Below, piece by piece: positions 9,811-19,035 of a DNA stretch of 64,000 bases. Both the position numbers and the translations under genes were made by a program. Within the stretch, counting starts at the first letter, position 1. Every line of letters begins with the position of its first letter. The DNA comes from Saliniramus fredricksonii (GTDB lineage: Bacteria; Pseudomonadota; Alphaproteobacteria; Rhizobiales; Beijerinckiaceae): the NCBI RefSeq assembly GCF_900094735.1, contig NZ_FMBM01000002.1, positions 2,108,001 through 2,172,000 on the forward strand, written 5' to 3'. The notes beneath the pieces were generated by a model. That model ran no database searches, was not told where the DNA came from, and saw only the letters and a program-made list of their open reading frames with translations.

Positions 9811-10782
9811 TCACCACAGCCATCGGATTTCCTGACCGTGCGGGCCGGTCCAGGCCAGGGGTTCGCCGTTGCCGGTTAACAGGAACATATCGTCATGCAC
9901 CTGCCCGGCGGCTGCAGCCGATCGCGGAAAGACGCGCGGACTTTCATTGCTGAGCCAGAAGACCCGCGGATCGTTCATCATGCTTTCAGCGAATGCATCC
10001 CGGTCATGCTGCTGCGCGACGTAGCTCAAGACAGCGGTGTGGAATACCACGACAGTCGCATCACGCGGCGCCGCCGCGATCAGGTCCGGCAGATCGCGCC
10101 GGAGATCTCCCGCCTCGACGCGGGGGCGTTCGCTGCGCGCAATCGCGATCGCCTTGCGCAAGCGCGCCAGCCGCTCATGGTGTTCGGGCCAGATGAGATG
10201 TTCGAGCCATGCGACATCCTCATCCTTCGAGGCGTCCAGCGGGTTCAGATCGAGGCCGGCCCGCCACACGATCTCGGGATGGCGCGATGGCAGCGGCGTA
10301 TTCGGCGTGGCCGCGCAGGCCAGGACCGGCGCCGACGCCGTGAATCGCTCCGGCGGCGCAAGAGTCTGATGCCCCCAATCGTAACCATAGGCGTCCGGCA
10401 GGAGACAAAGGCCGGCAGAGGCGCCGACCTCGATCAAGGCCAGGGGCCCCTCGATCCGGGCAAGGGCCGGCAAAAGCACGGCGCAGCGCCCGGGCTCATT
10501 GGTCTGGGTCGTGCGTGTACGCATGATCCCGGCGATCGCCTCCGCCTGGTCGGCGATCGCCGCGTCAAATGCATCCGGCGAGGCCGGCGTTCCGGCGACG
10601 AGCCGCATGGCAGCGAAGAGGAGGTTGGGCTGTTGCCGGTCCGGGGGAAGGCGGTCGAGAAAAGCCAGCACGCGCGGTGATTGCGCCACATGCCGCGCCA
10701 GGATTTCATAGATGGCCGAACGCCCTCTGGCTTCCGTTCGGGCAAAGCGCAGATAGCGTGCCGCAAGGGAATCCGGTCGCAC
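9811..10782 (-). CDS. DUF2332 family protein
   Basis: The product has about 323 residues from the GTG at 10782, which has GAGGA just upstream and follows the pyk stop by seven bases; an ATG at 10806, overlapping pyk, is the alternative. The sequence carries the DUF2332 hallmarks: an N-terminal SLAARYLRFARTEARG block, LIEVGASAGL in the middle and a C-terminal LTGNGEPLAWTGPHG block. The GASAGL motif resembles the SAM-binding glycine-rich loop of class I methyltransferases, so a methyltransferase-like fold is possible, but the function is not established. It follows pyk closely and may be cotranscribed with it. Confidence 0.75.
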   Translation of the reverse strand: MRPDSLAARYLRFARTEARGRSAIYEILARHVAQSPRVLAFLDRLPPDRQQPNLLFAAMRLVAGTPASPDAFDAAIADQAEAIAGIMRTRTTQTNEPGRCAVLLPALARIEGPLALIEVGASAGLCLLPDAYGYDWGHQTLAPPERFTASAPVLACAATPNTPLPSRHPEIVWRAGLDLNPLDASKDEDVAWLEHLIWPEHHERLARLRKAIAIARSERPRVEAGDLRRDLPDLIAAAPRDATVVVFHTAVLSYVAQQHDRDAFAESMMNDPRVFWLSNESPRVFPRSAAAAGQVHDDMFLLTGNGEPLAWTGPHGQEIRWLW

Positions 10783-10789
10783 GTGATCC

Positions 10790-12229
10790 TCACGCCGCCG
10801 CCGCATGCTCTTCGGTGATGAAGGCGATGCGGATCATGTTGGTGGCGCCGGGGGTGCCGAAGGGGACGCCGGCGATGACGATGATGCGCTCGCCGACCCT
10901 GGCGAGGCCCGAGCGCACGGCGAATTTGCAGGCGCGGAAGGTCATGTCGTCGACATCGCTGGCATCGCGGGTGACCACCGCATGGATGCCCCAGGCCAGG
11001 TTGATCCGCCGGGCCGCCTCGCGCTTGGGCGTAAGCGCCAGAATGGTCGAATCCGGTCGCTCGCGGGCGAGCCGGAGCGCTGTCGCGCCGGAAAACGTCC
11101 AGGCCGCGATGGTGGAGATGCCGAGCGTCGCCGCGATGCCGTTGGCCGCAGCGGCGATCGCGTCGGACCCCGTCGCCTCCGGCTCGGCCTGCTGCGCCTT
11201 GATGATGGTCCAGTAGAGATTGTCGCGCTCGACTTCCTCGGCGATACGGTTCATCTGCGCGACGGCCTCCTGCGGATACTGCCCCGCCGCGCTTTCCGCC
11301 GAGAGCATCACCGCATCCGCGCCCTCATAAACGGCGGTGGCGACGTCGGAGACCTCGGCGCGGGTGGGCACCGGCGCGGTGATCATCGATTCGAGCATCT
11401 GCGTCGCCACGATCACCGGCTTGCCGGCGCGCCGCGCATTGCGGGTGATGCGCTTTTGCAGGCCCGGAACCTTCTCCAGCGGCATCTCCACGCCGAGATC
11501 GCCGCGCGCCACCATGATGGCATCGGAGACATCCATGATCTCGTCGAGCCGTGCCAGCGCCTGCGGCTTTTCCAGCTTGGCCAGAACCTGCGCGCGCCCG
11601 CGCGCCACTTTCTTGACCTCGGCGATATCCTCCGGGCGCTGCACGAAGGAGAGCGCGATCCAGTCCACCCCGATCTCGATCGCTGCTTCGAGATCGGCCC
11701 GGTCCTTGTCGGTCATGGCGGCGAGCGGCAGCGTCGTATCGGGCAGCGAGACGCCCTTGCGGTCGGAGACCTTCCCGCCGACGCGTACCACCGCCTTCGC
11801 ACGATGGCCGGGCGCGACCTCCTCGACTTCGAGCCGCAGCTTTCCGTCATCGATCAGGATGGTATGGCCGGGCTCCAGCGCCGAGAGGATCTCGGGATGC
11901 GGCAGATGCACCCGCGAGGCATCGCCCGGAGCGTCGTTGTCATCGAGGGTGAAATGCGCGCCCTGTTCGAGTTCCGCCGCGCCGTTCGCGAAGCGCCCCA
12001 GACGCAGCTTCGGGCCTTGCAGATCAACCAGCACGGTGATTGAGCGATGCACCCGTGCTTCCACCTCGCGGATCATCGCGACCTGCGCGGCGAGTTGCCC
12101 GCGATCGAGATGGCTCATATTGATGCGAAACACGTCCGCACCCAGGCGATGCAGGTTCTCCACCATCTCCGGCGTGTTCGAAGCCGGGCCCAGCGTCGCC
12201 ACGATCTTGGTGCGTCTCAAACGTTTCAT
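10790..12229 (-). CDS. pyk: Pyruvate kinase
   Basis: The 479-residue enzyme converts phosphoenolpyruvate and ADP to pyruvate and ATP. The N-terminus RRTKIVATLGPAS, the substrate-binding FRINMSH, the catalytic region KLEKPQA and the signature IMVARGDLGVE (about 238-248) are all intact, and the length is normal. The start overlaps the stop of the DUF1036 gene by four bases (ATGA). It sits downstream of glycerate 2-kinase, whose 2-phosphoglycerate product becomes PEP through enolase, so the cluster forms a short route from glycerate to pyruvate. Confidence 0.96.
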   Translation of the reverse strand: MKRLRRTKIVATLGPASNTPEMVENLHRLGADVFRINMSHLDRGQLAAQVAMIREVEARVHRSITVLVDLQGPKLRLGRFANGAAELEQGAHFTLDDNDAPGDASRVHLPHPEILSALEPGHTILIDDGKLRLEVEEVAPGHRAKAVVRVGGKVSDRKGVSLPDTTLPLAAMTDKDRADLEAAIEIGVDWIALSFVQRPEDIAEVKKVARGRAQVLAKLEKPQALARLDEIMDVSDAIMVARGDLGVEMPLEKVPGLQKRITRNARRAGKPVIVATQMLESMITAPVPTRAEVSDVATAVYEGADAVMLSAESAAGQYPQEAVAQMNRIAEEVERDNLYWTIIKAQQAEPEATGSDAIAAAANGIAATLGISTIAAWTFSGATALRLARERPDSTILALTPKREAARRINLAWGIHAVVTRDASDVDDMTFRACKFAVRSGLARVGERIIVIAGVPFGTPGATNMIRIAFITEEHAAAA

Positions 12230-12693
12230 GGCGACGGCGCTCCCTGCCTGTCAGGATCGGTGAGTTGGATCGTCCAGCTGCGCTGCTGGCCGGTATCAAC
12301 CTCGAAGAAGCCGTTGCGATCATAGCCGCGCACAAGACAATCCTCGATGCCACGAATGGTGAATTCCCGCTCGCGGGTACACATATACGAGCTCCCGCCC
12401 CATTCCCCGCCGCGATCGTAATCGACGGCATAGACGTAATAGTAGCGCGCCGTGAGGGCACCGGCGAAGATCGTCTCGCATTCGCGCGCCTCGAAATTCC
12501 ACCAGCCTTCCGTGACCCAGCCTTGCGGATCACGGTAGCCGATGGCAATGCCGACGCGGCTGCCGGTCATGTTGCACAGGCGCAGATCGGCGTGAGCCGG
12601 CACGGCCAGGAAAGGCAGGCTGCCTGCGATCAAGGCCATCACGACGACAAGACGCAGGATCTGCCGGCTCGCGCGGCGTGGAACCGAGCGCAT
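12226..12693 (-). CDS. Secreted DUF1036 family protein
   Basis: This small exported protein has a basic N-terminus, one hydrophobic segment and an AHA cleavage site, followed by a mature part starting DLRLCNMTGS. It has the DUF1036 pattern: conserved Cys residues, a WW pair in the GWWNFEARECE stretch, and repeated Tyr (YYYVYAVDYD). The ATG at 12693 gives a natural signal peptide; an upstream ATG at 12747 would add 18 residues and overlap the glycerate kinase gene. It is coupled to pyk by a four-base overlap. The role of DUF1036 proteins, probably in the periplasm, is unknown. Confidence 0.75.
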   Translation of the reverse strand: MRSVPRRASRQILRLVVVMALIAGSLPFLAVPAHADLRLCNMTGSRVGIAIGYRDPQGWVTEGWWNFEARECETIFAGALTARYYYVYAVDYDRGGEWGGSSYMCTREREFTIRGIEDCLVRGYDRNGFFEVDTGQQRSWTIQLTDPDRQGAPSP

Positions 12694-12712
12694 GCGCCGG
12701 TGCAGGGACGGA

Positions 12713-13999
12713 TCAATCGATGAGGATGATGCGGCAGTCGTTGACATTGGTTCGTGTCGGCCCCGGTATCAACAGGTCGTCGAGAATCGTGAAGAAACCC
12801 GTCGAATCGTTGTCCAACAAATACGTTTGCGCGTCGACCCCTTTTGCATGGGCGCGTGACAATGTGGTGTCGTCGATGATCGCGCCGGCGGGGTCATCCG
12901 CCGCGCCGATGCCGCCATCGGTGCCGTCGGTATCGCCGGAAAGCGCCGCCACGCGGGGCAGCCCGTCGAGGGCGATGGCGAGTGCGAGGGCGTATTCCTG
13001 GTTCGGACCGCCGCGCCCCTCCCCCCGGATCGTCACCGTGAGCTCGCCCCCCGAGATCAGCGCCGCGCGCCGCCCCGCCCTGCGGATATCGCGTACTTCC
13101 CCCGCATGGGCTGCCGCGACGGCGCTGGCCTCGCCTTCGAGATCGGCACCGAGCAGGATCGGCTCATAGCCCAGGCGCCGCGCTTGCGCACAGGCGGCAT
13201 CCATCGCCTCCTGCGGGCGGGCAATGATGCTGAAAGCGGTATTGTCGAAGACGGGATCGCCGGGTTTGGGTGTCTCGGGCGCATCATCGCGCATCAGGGC
13301 CTGCGCCGCATCGGAAAGCACCACGCCATAGCGCGCGATGATGGCGCGGGCCTGCGCATGGCTCGTGGGATCGGGCACGCTCGGCCCGGATGCGATCACG
13401 GCGGGATCGTCGCGGGGCACGTCGGAAATCGCCAGCGTCACCATCCGCGCCGGCGCCGCTGCCCGCGCGAGCCGCCCGCCCTTGATCTGCGACAGACGCT
13501 TGCGCACGGTGTTGATCGCATCGATGGGAGCGCCGGAGCGCAGGAGCGCGCGGGTGATCGCCTGTTTTTCCGCGAGATCAATGCCGTCAGCCGGCGCGAT
13601 CCAGTTGGCCGAGCCACCGCCGGAGAGCAGCACCAGAACGAGATCCTCCGCGCCGGCGGAACGCGCGAGGGCGAGCGCCTCGCGCGTCGCCGCGATACCG
13701 GCCTCGTCGGGAACCGGATGCCCGGCCTCGACGATCCTGATCGGCCCGGCTTGTCCGCCATAGCCGTGGCGGGCCACGGCGAGGCCGGTGATGCGGGCAT
13801 CCTCCACGCCCGCATCACGATAATGCGCCAGCGCGACCTCGCTCATGCTGGCAGCCGCCTTGCCGGCGGCGAGCACGATGATGCGCCCATGCGGCGGTGC
13901 AATCGGCAGATGTGCCGACAGGCAGCTCTGCGGATGGGCGGCTGCGACAGCGGCATCGAAGATGCAGCGCAGCTTCTCACGAGAGGATGTCGGCATCAT
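12713..13999 (-). CDS. Glycerate 2-kinase (MOFRL/TtuD family)
   Basis: This 428-residue protein belongs to the type II glycerate kinase family, long annotated as hydroxypyruvate reductase TtuD and shown in several bacteria to phosphorylate D-glycerate to 2-phosphoglycerate. Visible markers are VLAAGKAAASM near the N-terminus, HPVPDEAG, the LLSGGGSANW loop, the NTVRKRLSQIKGGRLA helix, SDVPRDDP and the C-terminal MOFRL part with LSGDTDGTDG. The pairing with pyk just downstream is common in alphaproteobacteria and supports a role in using glycerate, tartrate or glyoxylate-derived carbon. Confidence 0.88.
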   Translation of the reverse strand: MMPTSSREKLRCIFDAAVAAAHPQSCLSAHLPIAPPHGRIIVLAAGKAAASMSEVALAHYRDAGVEDARITGLAVARHGYGGQAGPIRIVEAGHPVPDEAGIAATREALALARSAGAEDLVLVLLSGGGSANWIAPADGIDLAEKQAITRALLRSGAPIDAINTVRKRLSQIKGGRLARAAAPARMVTLAISDVPRDDPAVIASGPSVPDPTSHAQARAIIARYGVVLSDAAQALMRDDAPETPKPGDPVFDNTAFSIIARPQEAMDAACAQARRLGYEPILLGADLEGEASAVAAAHAGEVRDIRRAGRRAALISGGELTVTIRGEGRGGPNQEYALALAIALDGLPRVAALSGDTDGTDGGIGAADDPAGAIIDDTTLSRAHAKGVDAQTYLLDNDSTGFFTILDDLLIPGPTRTNVNDCRIILID

Positions 14000-14062
14000 G
14001 CGGCCTCCGGATTGTTCTCGCGCGATATTCGGAATGTCTCGCTTTGCGAAGTGTCTGCCTGC

Positions 14063-15007
14063 TCAAGGCTTTGCTCTTGCCGGCAATGGCGGGCGGTTGC
14101 GGCGCGGGCGGGCAACGAAGATCCCGGCGAGGATCAGCGCGCCGCCCATGGCCTGGATCAGGGTCAGCGCTTCCGAGAGGACGAGCCAGCCGAACACGGC
14201 CGCCGCGACGGCCTCGATGAAGATCACCAGCGAGGAAAATACCGCTGGCAGACGCCCCAAAGCCACCGAGAGCAGCCCCTGCCCGCCCGCATGGCTGATG
14301 AAGGCGAGCGCGACGAGCGCCAAGATCGCTTCCGGCGTCGTCGGCAGGATCTGGCGCTCGGCGATGATGGCGACGACGAACAGCCCCGCCGCCGTCACCA
14401 GGCTGAGCTCGAAAGTCACCCGCCCGGCACTGCCACCGGAGCGCCGCGCCTTCTCGACGCCCAGAAAATACAGCGCGAAGAAGAAGGCCGTGATCACGCC
14501 ATAGACGTCTCCCGCGAGGCGCGCGGGCGCGATCTGCATGCTCTGGCCGATCAGCGCCGCACCGCCGAGCATGCACAGGACGAGCCCCGCCAGCGTCGAT
14601 CGCGCGATGGTGACGCGCAGAACCGCCCAGGAAATCAGGATGACGAAAAGCGGCGCGGTGGTCGCAAAGAAGGTCGCGTTCGCCACCGTGGTATTGAGGA
14701 TGGCCAGATGCCAGAAGATCAGATCGCCCACGAAGGCAAACCCGGCAAACACCGTCGCCCTGCTCCAGGAAGCGCGCCCGGCAAGGCCGGGATGGCGCGC
14801 CTCGTCGATGCGCATCCAGGCATAGAGCACCGGCAAAGCCAGAAACACCCGCCAGAAGGCGCTGGCGAAAGGGCCGATATCGGCGGCAGCGAAGCGCACG
14901 AAGACCGGCGAGACGCCCATCGCCACGGCTCCGGCGACAAGCGCGGCGAAGGCGCCGATCTGGCCCGGTTCGATGCTGGCGGTCTGCGTCGGCGTGGGTA
15001 TGGTCAT
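14063..15007 (-). CDS. EamA/DMT family inner-membrane transporter
   Basis: The 314-residue protein has about ten predicted transmembrane helices in two EamA repeats. The first opens with GAVAMGVSPVFVRFAA and the second with the AGDVYGVITAFFFALYFLGVEKAR region, where drug/metabolite exporters typically start their second half. The ATG at 15007 leaves a short cytoplasmic tail and fits the family length. Upstream in-frame sequence to 15445 runs over the oppositely oriented CoA-transferase gene and is not coding. The substrate cannot be read from the sequence; members export metabolites or amino acids. Confidence 0.85.
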   Translation of the reverse strand: MTIPTPTQTASIEPGQIGAFAALVAGAVAMGVSPVFVRFAAADIGPFASAFWRVFLALPVLYAWMRIDEARHPGLAGRASWSRATVFAGFAFVGDLIFWHLAILNTTVANATFFATTAPLFVILISWAVLRVTIARSTLAGLVLCMLGGAALIGQSMQIAPARLAGDVYGVITAFFFALYFLGVEKARRSGGSAGRVTFELSLVTAAGLFVVAIIAERQILPTTPEAILALVALAFISHAGGQGLLSVALGRLPAVFSSLVIFIEAVAAAVFGWLVLSEALTLIQAMGGALILAGIFVARPRRNRPPLPARAKP

Positions 15008-15236
15008 GCGGCGGGTTTTCACGCGGGCTGAAGCGGGATCGTCGCGGACCTTACCGGCTTTGCCGGGACAGGCGAAGCCGTTTTCGTACACGTTTGCGGA
15101 TGCGCGGGCACGCGGATGGGGCAAACCACGCAATCGATCTGGCGCGCGGCTGCGTATCCAGCCGGGACCGGAAATGCTAGGGGCGGTGCACGATCGAAAG
15201 CACAGCGCCACCGGCGCAATCTGCGGGATGTGAGCC

Positions 15237-16460
15237 ATGAACGATGACGGAACCCTCGGAGCCGGTACGCAGACCAAGCCGCTGAAGGGCATCCGGGTAC
15301 TGGAACTCGCACGCATCCTCGCCGGCCCCTGGATCGGACAGACACTGGCCGATCTCGGTGCGGATGTGGTCAAGGTCGAACGGCCGGGCAAGGGCGACGA
15401 TACCCGCGCCTGGGGTCCGCCCTTCGTGCCGGGCACCGACGGCACGGATCTCTCTGCGGCGTACTTTCATGCCTGCAATCGCGGCAAACGCTCTATTGCG
15501 GTCGCCTTCGACACGAAAGAAGGCCAGGAGGTCATCCGTCGGCTCGCGGCCAATGCCGACATCCTGGTCGAGAATTTCAAGGTCGGCGGATTGAAGAAAT
15601 ACGGGCTCGATTACGAGAGCCTGAAGGCGGTCAATCCGCGTCTGATCTATTGCTCTGTCACCGGTTTCGGCCAGAGCGGCCCCTATGCGTCACGCGCCGG
15701 CTACGATTTCCTGATCCAGGGCATGGGCGGCATCATGGATCTCACGGGTGAACCGGGCGGTGAGCCGCAGAAGATCGGCGTCGCCTTCGCCGATATCTTC
15801 ACCGGGCTTTATGGCGTCATCGCCATCCAGGCCGCCCTGCGCCAGCGCGATGCCACCGGCCAAGGCGCCCATATCGACATGGCGCTGCTCGACAGCCTCA
15901 CCGGGGTACTCGCCAACCAGGCGATGAATTTTCTCGTCTCGGGGCGCGCGCCGATGCGGATGGGCAATGCCCATCCCAATATCGTGCCCTATCAGGTCTT
16001 TCCGGCGAGTGACGGGCACGTGATCATCGCCACCGGCAATGACGGCCAGTTCCAGCGCCTGATGGACGTGATCGGTGCGGCAGAGGCCGCAGCTGATCCG
16101 CGCTTTGCCGACAACACCTCCCGCGTGAACCATCGCGAGGATATCGCCGCCATCATCACGGATGCGACAAGCCGCTTTACCCGCGCCGATCTGCTGGCCG
16201 CGCTGGAGCGCGTCGGCGTGCCGGCCGGGCCGATCAATACGGTCGAGGATGTTTTCTCCGATCCCCACATCATCGCGCGCGGCATGCAGGTTGCGCTTCC
16301 GGCGCCCGAAGCACAGGGCGGCACGATCCCTGGCGTCGCCTCGCCGATGGTGATCGACGGCACCCGCATGACGGCGCAAGCGCCATCTCCGCGCGTCGGT
16401 GAACACACGCAGGACGTGCTGGCGGATCCCGATTGGGGCGGGGGCGATGCCGGCGCCTGA
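15237..16460 (+). CDS. CaiB/BaiF family (class III) CoA-transferase
   Basis: The 407-residue enzyme has the family markers LKGIRVLELARILAGP, DLGADVVKVERPGKGDD, the catalytic Asp region around DMALLDSL and the C-terminal GxVNTVxD-like PINTVEDVF. Class III CoA-transferases move CoA between organic acids through an aspartyl-CoA mixed anhydride. Closest well-known relatives are formyl-CoA, succinyl-CoA:mesaconate and carnitine CoA-transferases, and I cannot choose between them. It stands alone and divergent from the EamA gene, with about 230 bp between them for promoters. Confidence 0.88.
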   Translation: MNDDGTLGAGTQTKPLKGIRVLELARILAGPWIGQTLADLGADVVKVERPGKGDDTRAWGPPFVPGTDGTDLSAAYFHACNRGKRSIAVAFDTKEGQEVIRRLAANADILVENFKVGGLKKYGLDYESLKAVNPRLIYCSVTGFGQSGPYASRAGYDFLIQGMGGIMDLTGEPGGEPQKIGVAFADIFTGLYGVIAIQAALRQRDATGQGAHIDMALLDSLTGVLANQAMNFLVSGRAPMRMGNAHPNIVPYQVFPASDGHVIIATGNDGQFQRLMDVIGAAEAAADPRFADNTSRVNHREDIAAIITDATSRFTRADLLAALERVGVPAGPINTVEDVFSDPHIIARGMQVALPAPEAQGGTIPGVASPMVIDGTRMTAQAPSPRVGEHTQDVLADPDWGGGDAGA

Positions 16461-16472
16461 CCGGGCGGCGCC

Positions 16473-17627
16473 TCAACCCTGCGCAGCGCGCAAGGCCCGG
16501 TCGAGATCGGCGAAGAGATCCTCGGCATCCTCGATGCCGGTGGAAAGCCGCAGCAGGTCATCCGGGCAGGGCGTGCCCTCCCCCTCGATCGAGGCGCGGT
16601 GCTCGATCAGGCTCTCGACCCCGCCGAGCGAGGTGGCGCGCTTCCACAATTTCACCTGCGCCGCCGTCGCGATCGCAGCCTCGACCCCGCCACGCACGCG
16701 GATCGAGAGCATGAAGCCGAAACCGTTCTCCATCTGGCGCGCGGCGATGGCGTGACCGGGATGATCCGGCAGACCGGGATAGAGCACCTGCGCCACATCC
16801 GGATGCGCCTGCAGGCGTGTGGCCAGCGCCAGCGCACTCGCCGCCTGTCGCTCTGCCCGCAGATGCAGGGTGCGCATGCCGCGAATCAGCAGATAGGCCT
16901 CGAACGGCCCGAGAATCGCGCCTTCGCCCTTGCGGATCATGGCGACGCGATCGGTGAAGGCGTCCTGCGTCGCGAAGGCGAGCGCGCCGGCCACCACGTC
17001 GGAATGGCCGTTGAGGATCTTCGTTGCCGCATGCATCACGATATCGGCGCCGAGCGTCAGGGGCCGGGTATGCACCGGCGAGGCGCAGGTCGAATCGATG
17101 GCGAGCCGGGCGCCGGCATCATGGGCGATCCGTGCTGCCTGCGCGATATCGGTGACGCTCCAGAGCGGATTGGCCGGGCTTTCCACCCAGACGAGCTTCG
17201 TCTCACCGGGAATGACCGCCGCGCGCAGGGCATCCGGGTCTTCGGTCGCGACGAAATCGATGCGCAGCCCCCAGCGGGTGGCCTCGCCGGCGAGCCAGTG
17301 GCGCAGGGCCCAGTACATCACCTTCGGCGCCACCACGTGATCGCCCGGATCAAGGGCGCGGAAGACGGCGGTGGCCGCCGCCATCCCGGAGCCAAACAGC
17401 ATTGCCCCGCCATGCGCGTCCTCGAGCATGGCCAGAACGTCCTGCGCCTCGCGGATTGTTGCATTGTCGGGACGGCCATAGACATAGCCCGAGGAATAGG
17501 CATTGTCGGGATCACGGATATACGTGGTCGCCACATGGATCGGGGGAACGACGGCGCGCGTTGTCTCGTCGATCCGGCCCAGGGCCTGGACGGTGCGGCT
17601 GCGGCGCGAAAAGCTGTCGTCGGTCAT
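16473..17627 (-). CDS. Cys/Met metabolism PLP-dependent enzyme (cystathionine lyase/synthase type)
   Basis: This 384-residue transsulfuration-family enzyme has GSGMAAATAVF for PLP phosphate binding, the WVESPANP loop, the PLP-ring Asp in AIDSTCASP and the Schiff-base Lys in HAATKILNGHSDVVAGAL. The C-terminal SLGGVESLIEHRA block, with the substrate-carboxylate Arg region, is intact. It may be a cystathionine beta- or gamma-lyase, or a cystathionine gamma-synthase; the sequence does not separate these. The ATG at 17627 matches the family N-terminus (SRRSRTVQALGR). It ends 12 bp from the convergent CoA-transferase gene. It is not linked to the metF-metH operon. Confidence 0.85.
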   Translation of the reverse strand: MTDDSFSRRSRTVQALGRIDETTRAVVPPIHVATTYIRDPDNAYSSGYVYGRPDNATIREAQDVLAMLEDAHGGAMLFGSGMAAATAVFRALDPGDHVVAPKVMYWALRHWLAGEATRWGLRIDFVATEDPDALRAAVIPGETKLVWVESPANPLWSVTDIAQAARIAHDAGARLAIDSTCASPVHTRPLTLGADIVMHAATKILNGHSDVVAGALAFATQDAFTDRVAMIRKGEGAILGPFEAYLLIRGMRTLHLRAERQAASALALATRLQAHPDVAQVLYPGLPDHPGHAIAARQMENGFGFMLSIRVRGGVEAAIATAAQVKLWKRATSLGGVESLIEHRASIEGEGTPCPDDLLRLSTGIEDAEDLFADLDRALRAAQG

Positions 17628-17798
17628 GATGGGTTCCGTTCCGGTCTCTGGTCGGCGCGCATATCTGTCCGGCGGATTACAACAGATTGCGCGGGGAAGC
17701 GATGCGCTTTTGTGCGCCGTCGGTTTGTGCACCGTCATGCGGCGCGACCGAAAGGTCGGATTCGCCGATCAGGACCGGGTAACGAGAGGAGTGCAGCC

Positions 17799-18329
17799 GT
17801 GCAGGTATCCAGTGAAAGCGAAACCAGCCAGGGTGCGGATTTTGTCGGGCAAGAGCCGCCTTCGCGATGGGTCCGGCTCGCCGCCGCCATCCTGCCCGTT
17901 CTCGTCGCATGGGGGATCGCCGGGATCGCGACGGCGCCGGGCATGGCCTGGTATCAGGAACTGGAGCGCCCCTTCTTCACCCCGCCGGACTGGCTCTTCG
18001 GCCCGGTCTGGACGATCCTCTATATCGCGATGATGGTCGCCGCATGGCGCGTGCTCGGCCTTCAGCCCTCCCGGCCCAGGCATCGCGCCATGACGTTGTT
18101 CTATCTGCAACTCGGATTCAACGCGTTGTGGAGCATTGCCTTCTTCACGCTGCAGAGCCCGCCTTTCGGGCTCATCGTGATCGCGGTGTTGCTGGCCCTG
18201 ATTCTCGCCATGATTGTCGCCTTCCGGCCCCTCGACCGGATCGCTGCATGGCTGATGGTGCCCTACGCGCTCTGGGTGGCCTATGCCAGCGCGCTCAATC
18301 TCGGGATTCTCGTTCTGGCCATGCCGTGA
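17799..18329 (+). CDS. tspO: TspO/MBR family tryptophan-rich sensory protein
   Basis: The 176-residue membrane protein has five hydrophobic helices and the TspO hallmarks ELERPFFTPPDWLFGPVW, GFNALWS and the C-terminal WVAYASALN. TspO proteins bind porphyrins and help control tetrapyrrole and stress responses in alphaproteobacteria. The start is a GTG at 17799 with an ideal AGAGGAG site seven bases upstream; no ATG start fits. It thus has a polar N-terminal tail of about 25 residues that typical TspO lacks. A much longer in-frame extension upstream is antisense to the PLP-enzyme gene and is not coding. Confidence 0.85.
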   Translation: MQVSSESETSQGADFVGQEPPSRWVRLAAAILPVLVAWGIAGIATAPGMAWYQELERPFFTPPDWLFGPVWTILYIAMMVAAWRVLGLQPSRPRHRAMTLFYLQLGFNALWSIAFFTLQSPPFGLIVIAVLLALILAMIVAFRPLDRIAAWLMVPYALWVAYASALNLGILVLAMP

Positions 18330-18338
18330 TCGGGCATC

Positions 18339-18680
18339 TCAGTCTTGCGCCGGCCCGGTCGCCGTCTTCGCCGTCCTGGCGCGGTCGAAACCGACCTTGG
18401 CGTCGCGCCCGAACCGGGTGAGCCTGTCACCGTAATCATGCACGCAATTGACCGTGCCGCGCACTTCCACGTCACCGCCGTGATTGACCAGCGTTCCGGC
18501 CACCGCCCCGTGGACGATGGCCGCACCGCCCTCCTCGACGACGAGATCCCCCATGATCACCCCTTCGAGATCAAGGCGCGAGCCGGAAGGCACCGTCACG
18601 GTGCCCTTGACGCGCCCACGCATGACGAGATCACATTCGAGGGTGAGAGGGCCTTCGAGCTGCCCGGAGATTTCGGCCAT
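18339..18680 (-). CDS. Bactofilin-like polymer-forming protein
   Basis: The 113-residue product is built of short beta-helix-like repeats (GQLEGPLTLECDLVMRGRVK, then DLEGVIMGDLVVEEGG and further GxVxGxL turns), the pattern of bactofilin/DUF583 cytoskeletal proteins. A strong GGGGAGAAG site precedes the ATG at 18680. Compared with typical bactofilins of 150-200 residues it is short and lacks the flanking disordered tails. It is cytoplasmic, with no signal or membrane segment. It may polymerise or simply share the repeat fold. It ends nine bases from the convergent tspO stop. Confidence 0.65.
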   Translation of the reverse strand: MAEISGQLEGPLTLECDLVMRGRVKGTVTVPSGSRLDLEGVIMGDLVVEEGGAAIVHGAVAGTLVNHGGDVEVRGTVNCVHDYGDRLTRFGRDAKVGFDRARTAKTATGPAQD

Positions 18681-19035
18681 GGCGCTTCTCCCCGTTTCTG
18701 CCGTGCTCCACCTTGCCCGCAGGCCAGAGCGTAAGGCGCCTGCCGAAAGCGGCGCCTGCATCAAGGATAGCGCGAAATGGCGATCCGCCACGGGCGACAA
18801 AAACCCAGACGGACTGGGGCAAATTACCAAATCCATCGAAAGTCGAAGCCCGTCATGGCTGTCGCGGCGCCACCACAGGGCCCGTGACGCCTGTTTCAGG
18901 GCAGGCTGACGCCGAAGCGCACGCGATCATGCCATTTGCTGCGACATTTATCGAAATACGGCGATTGCCGCGCATGGTTGCGCGCAGGCGCGAAAACCCA
19001 CCTGCCAATGACGCACGGAACGCTCCCAGGCACCT
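18681..19035. other. Intergenic stretch with no recognised gene
   Basis: These 355 bp separate the bactofilin-like gene from the end of the gamma-glutamyltransferase gene. No frame here has family-like sequence or a good ribosome binding site, and I see no tRNA or repeat. The part next to 18680 should contain the promoter of the bactofilin-like gene; I cannot point to a convincing -35/-10 pair. Confidence 0.5.
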
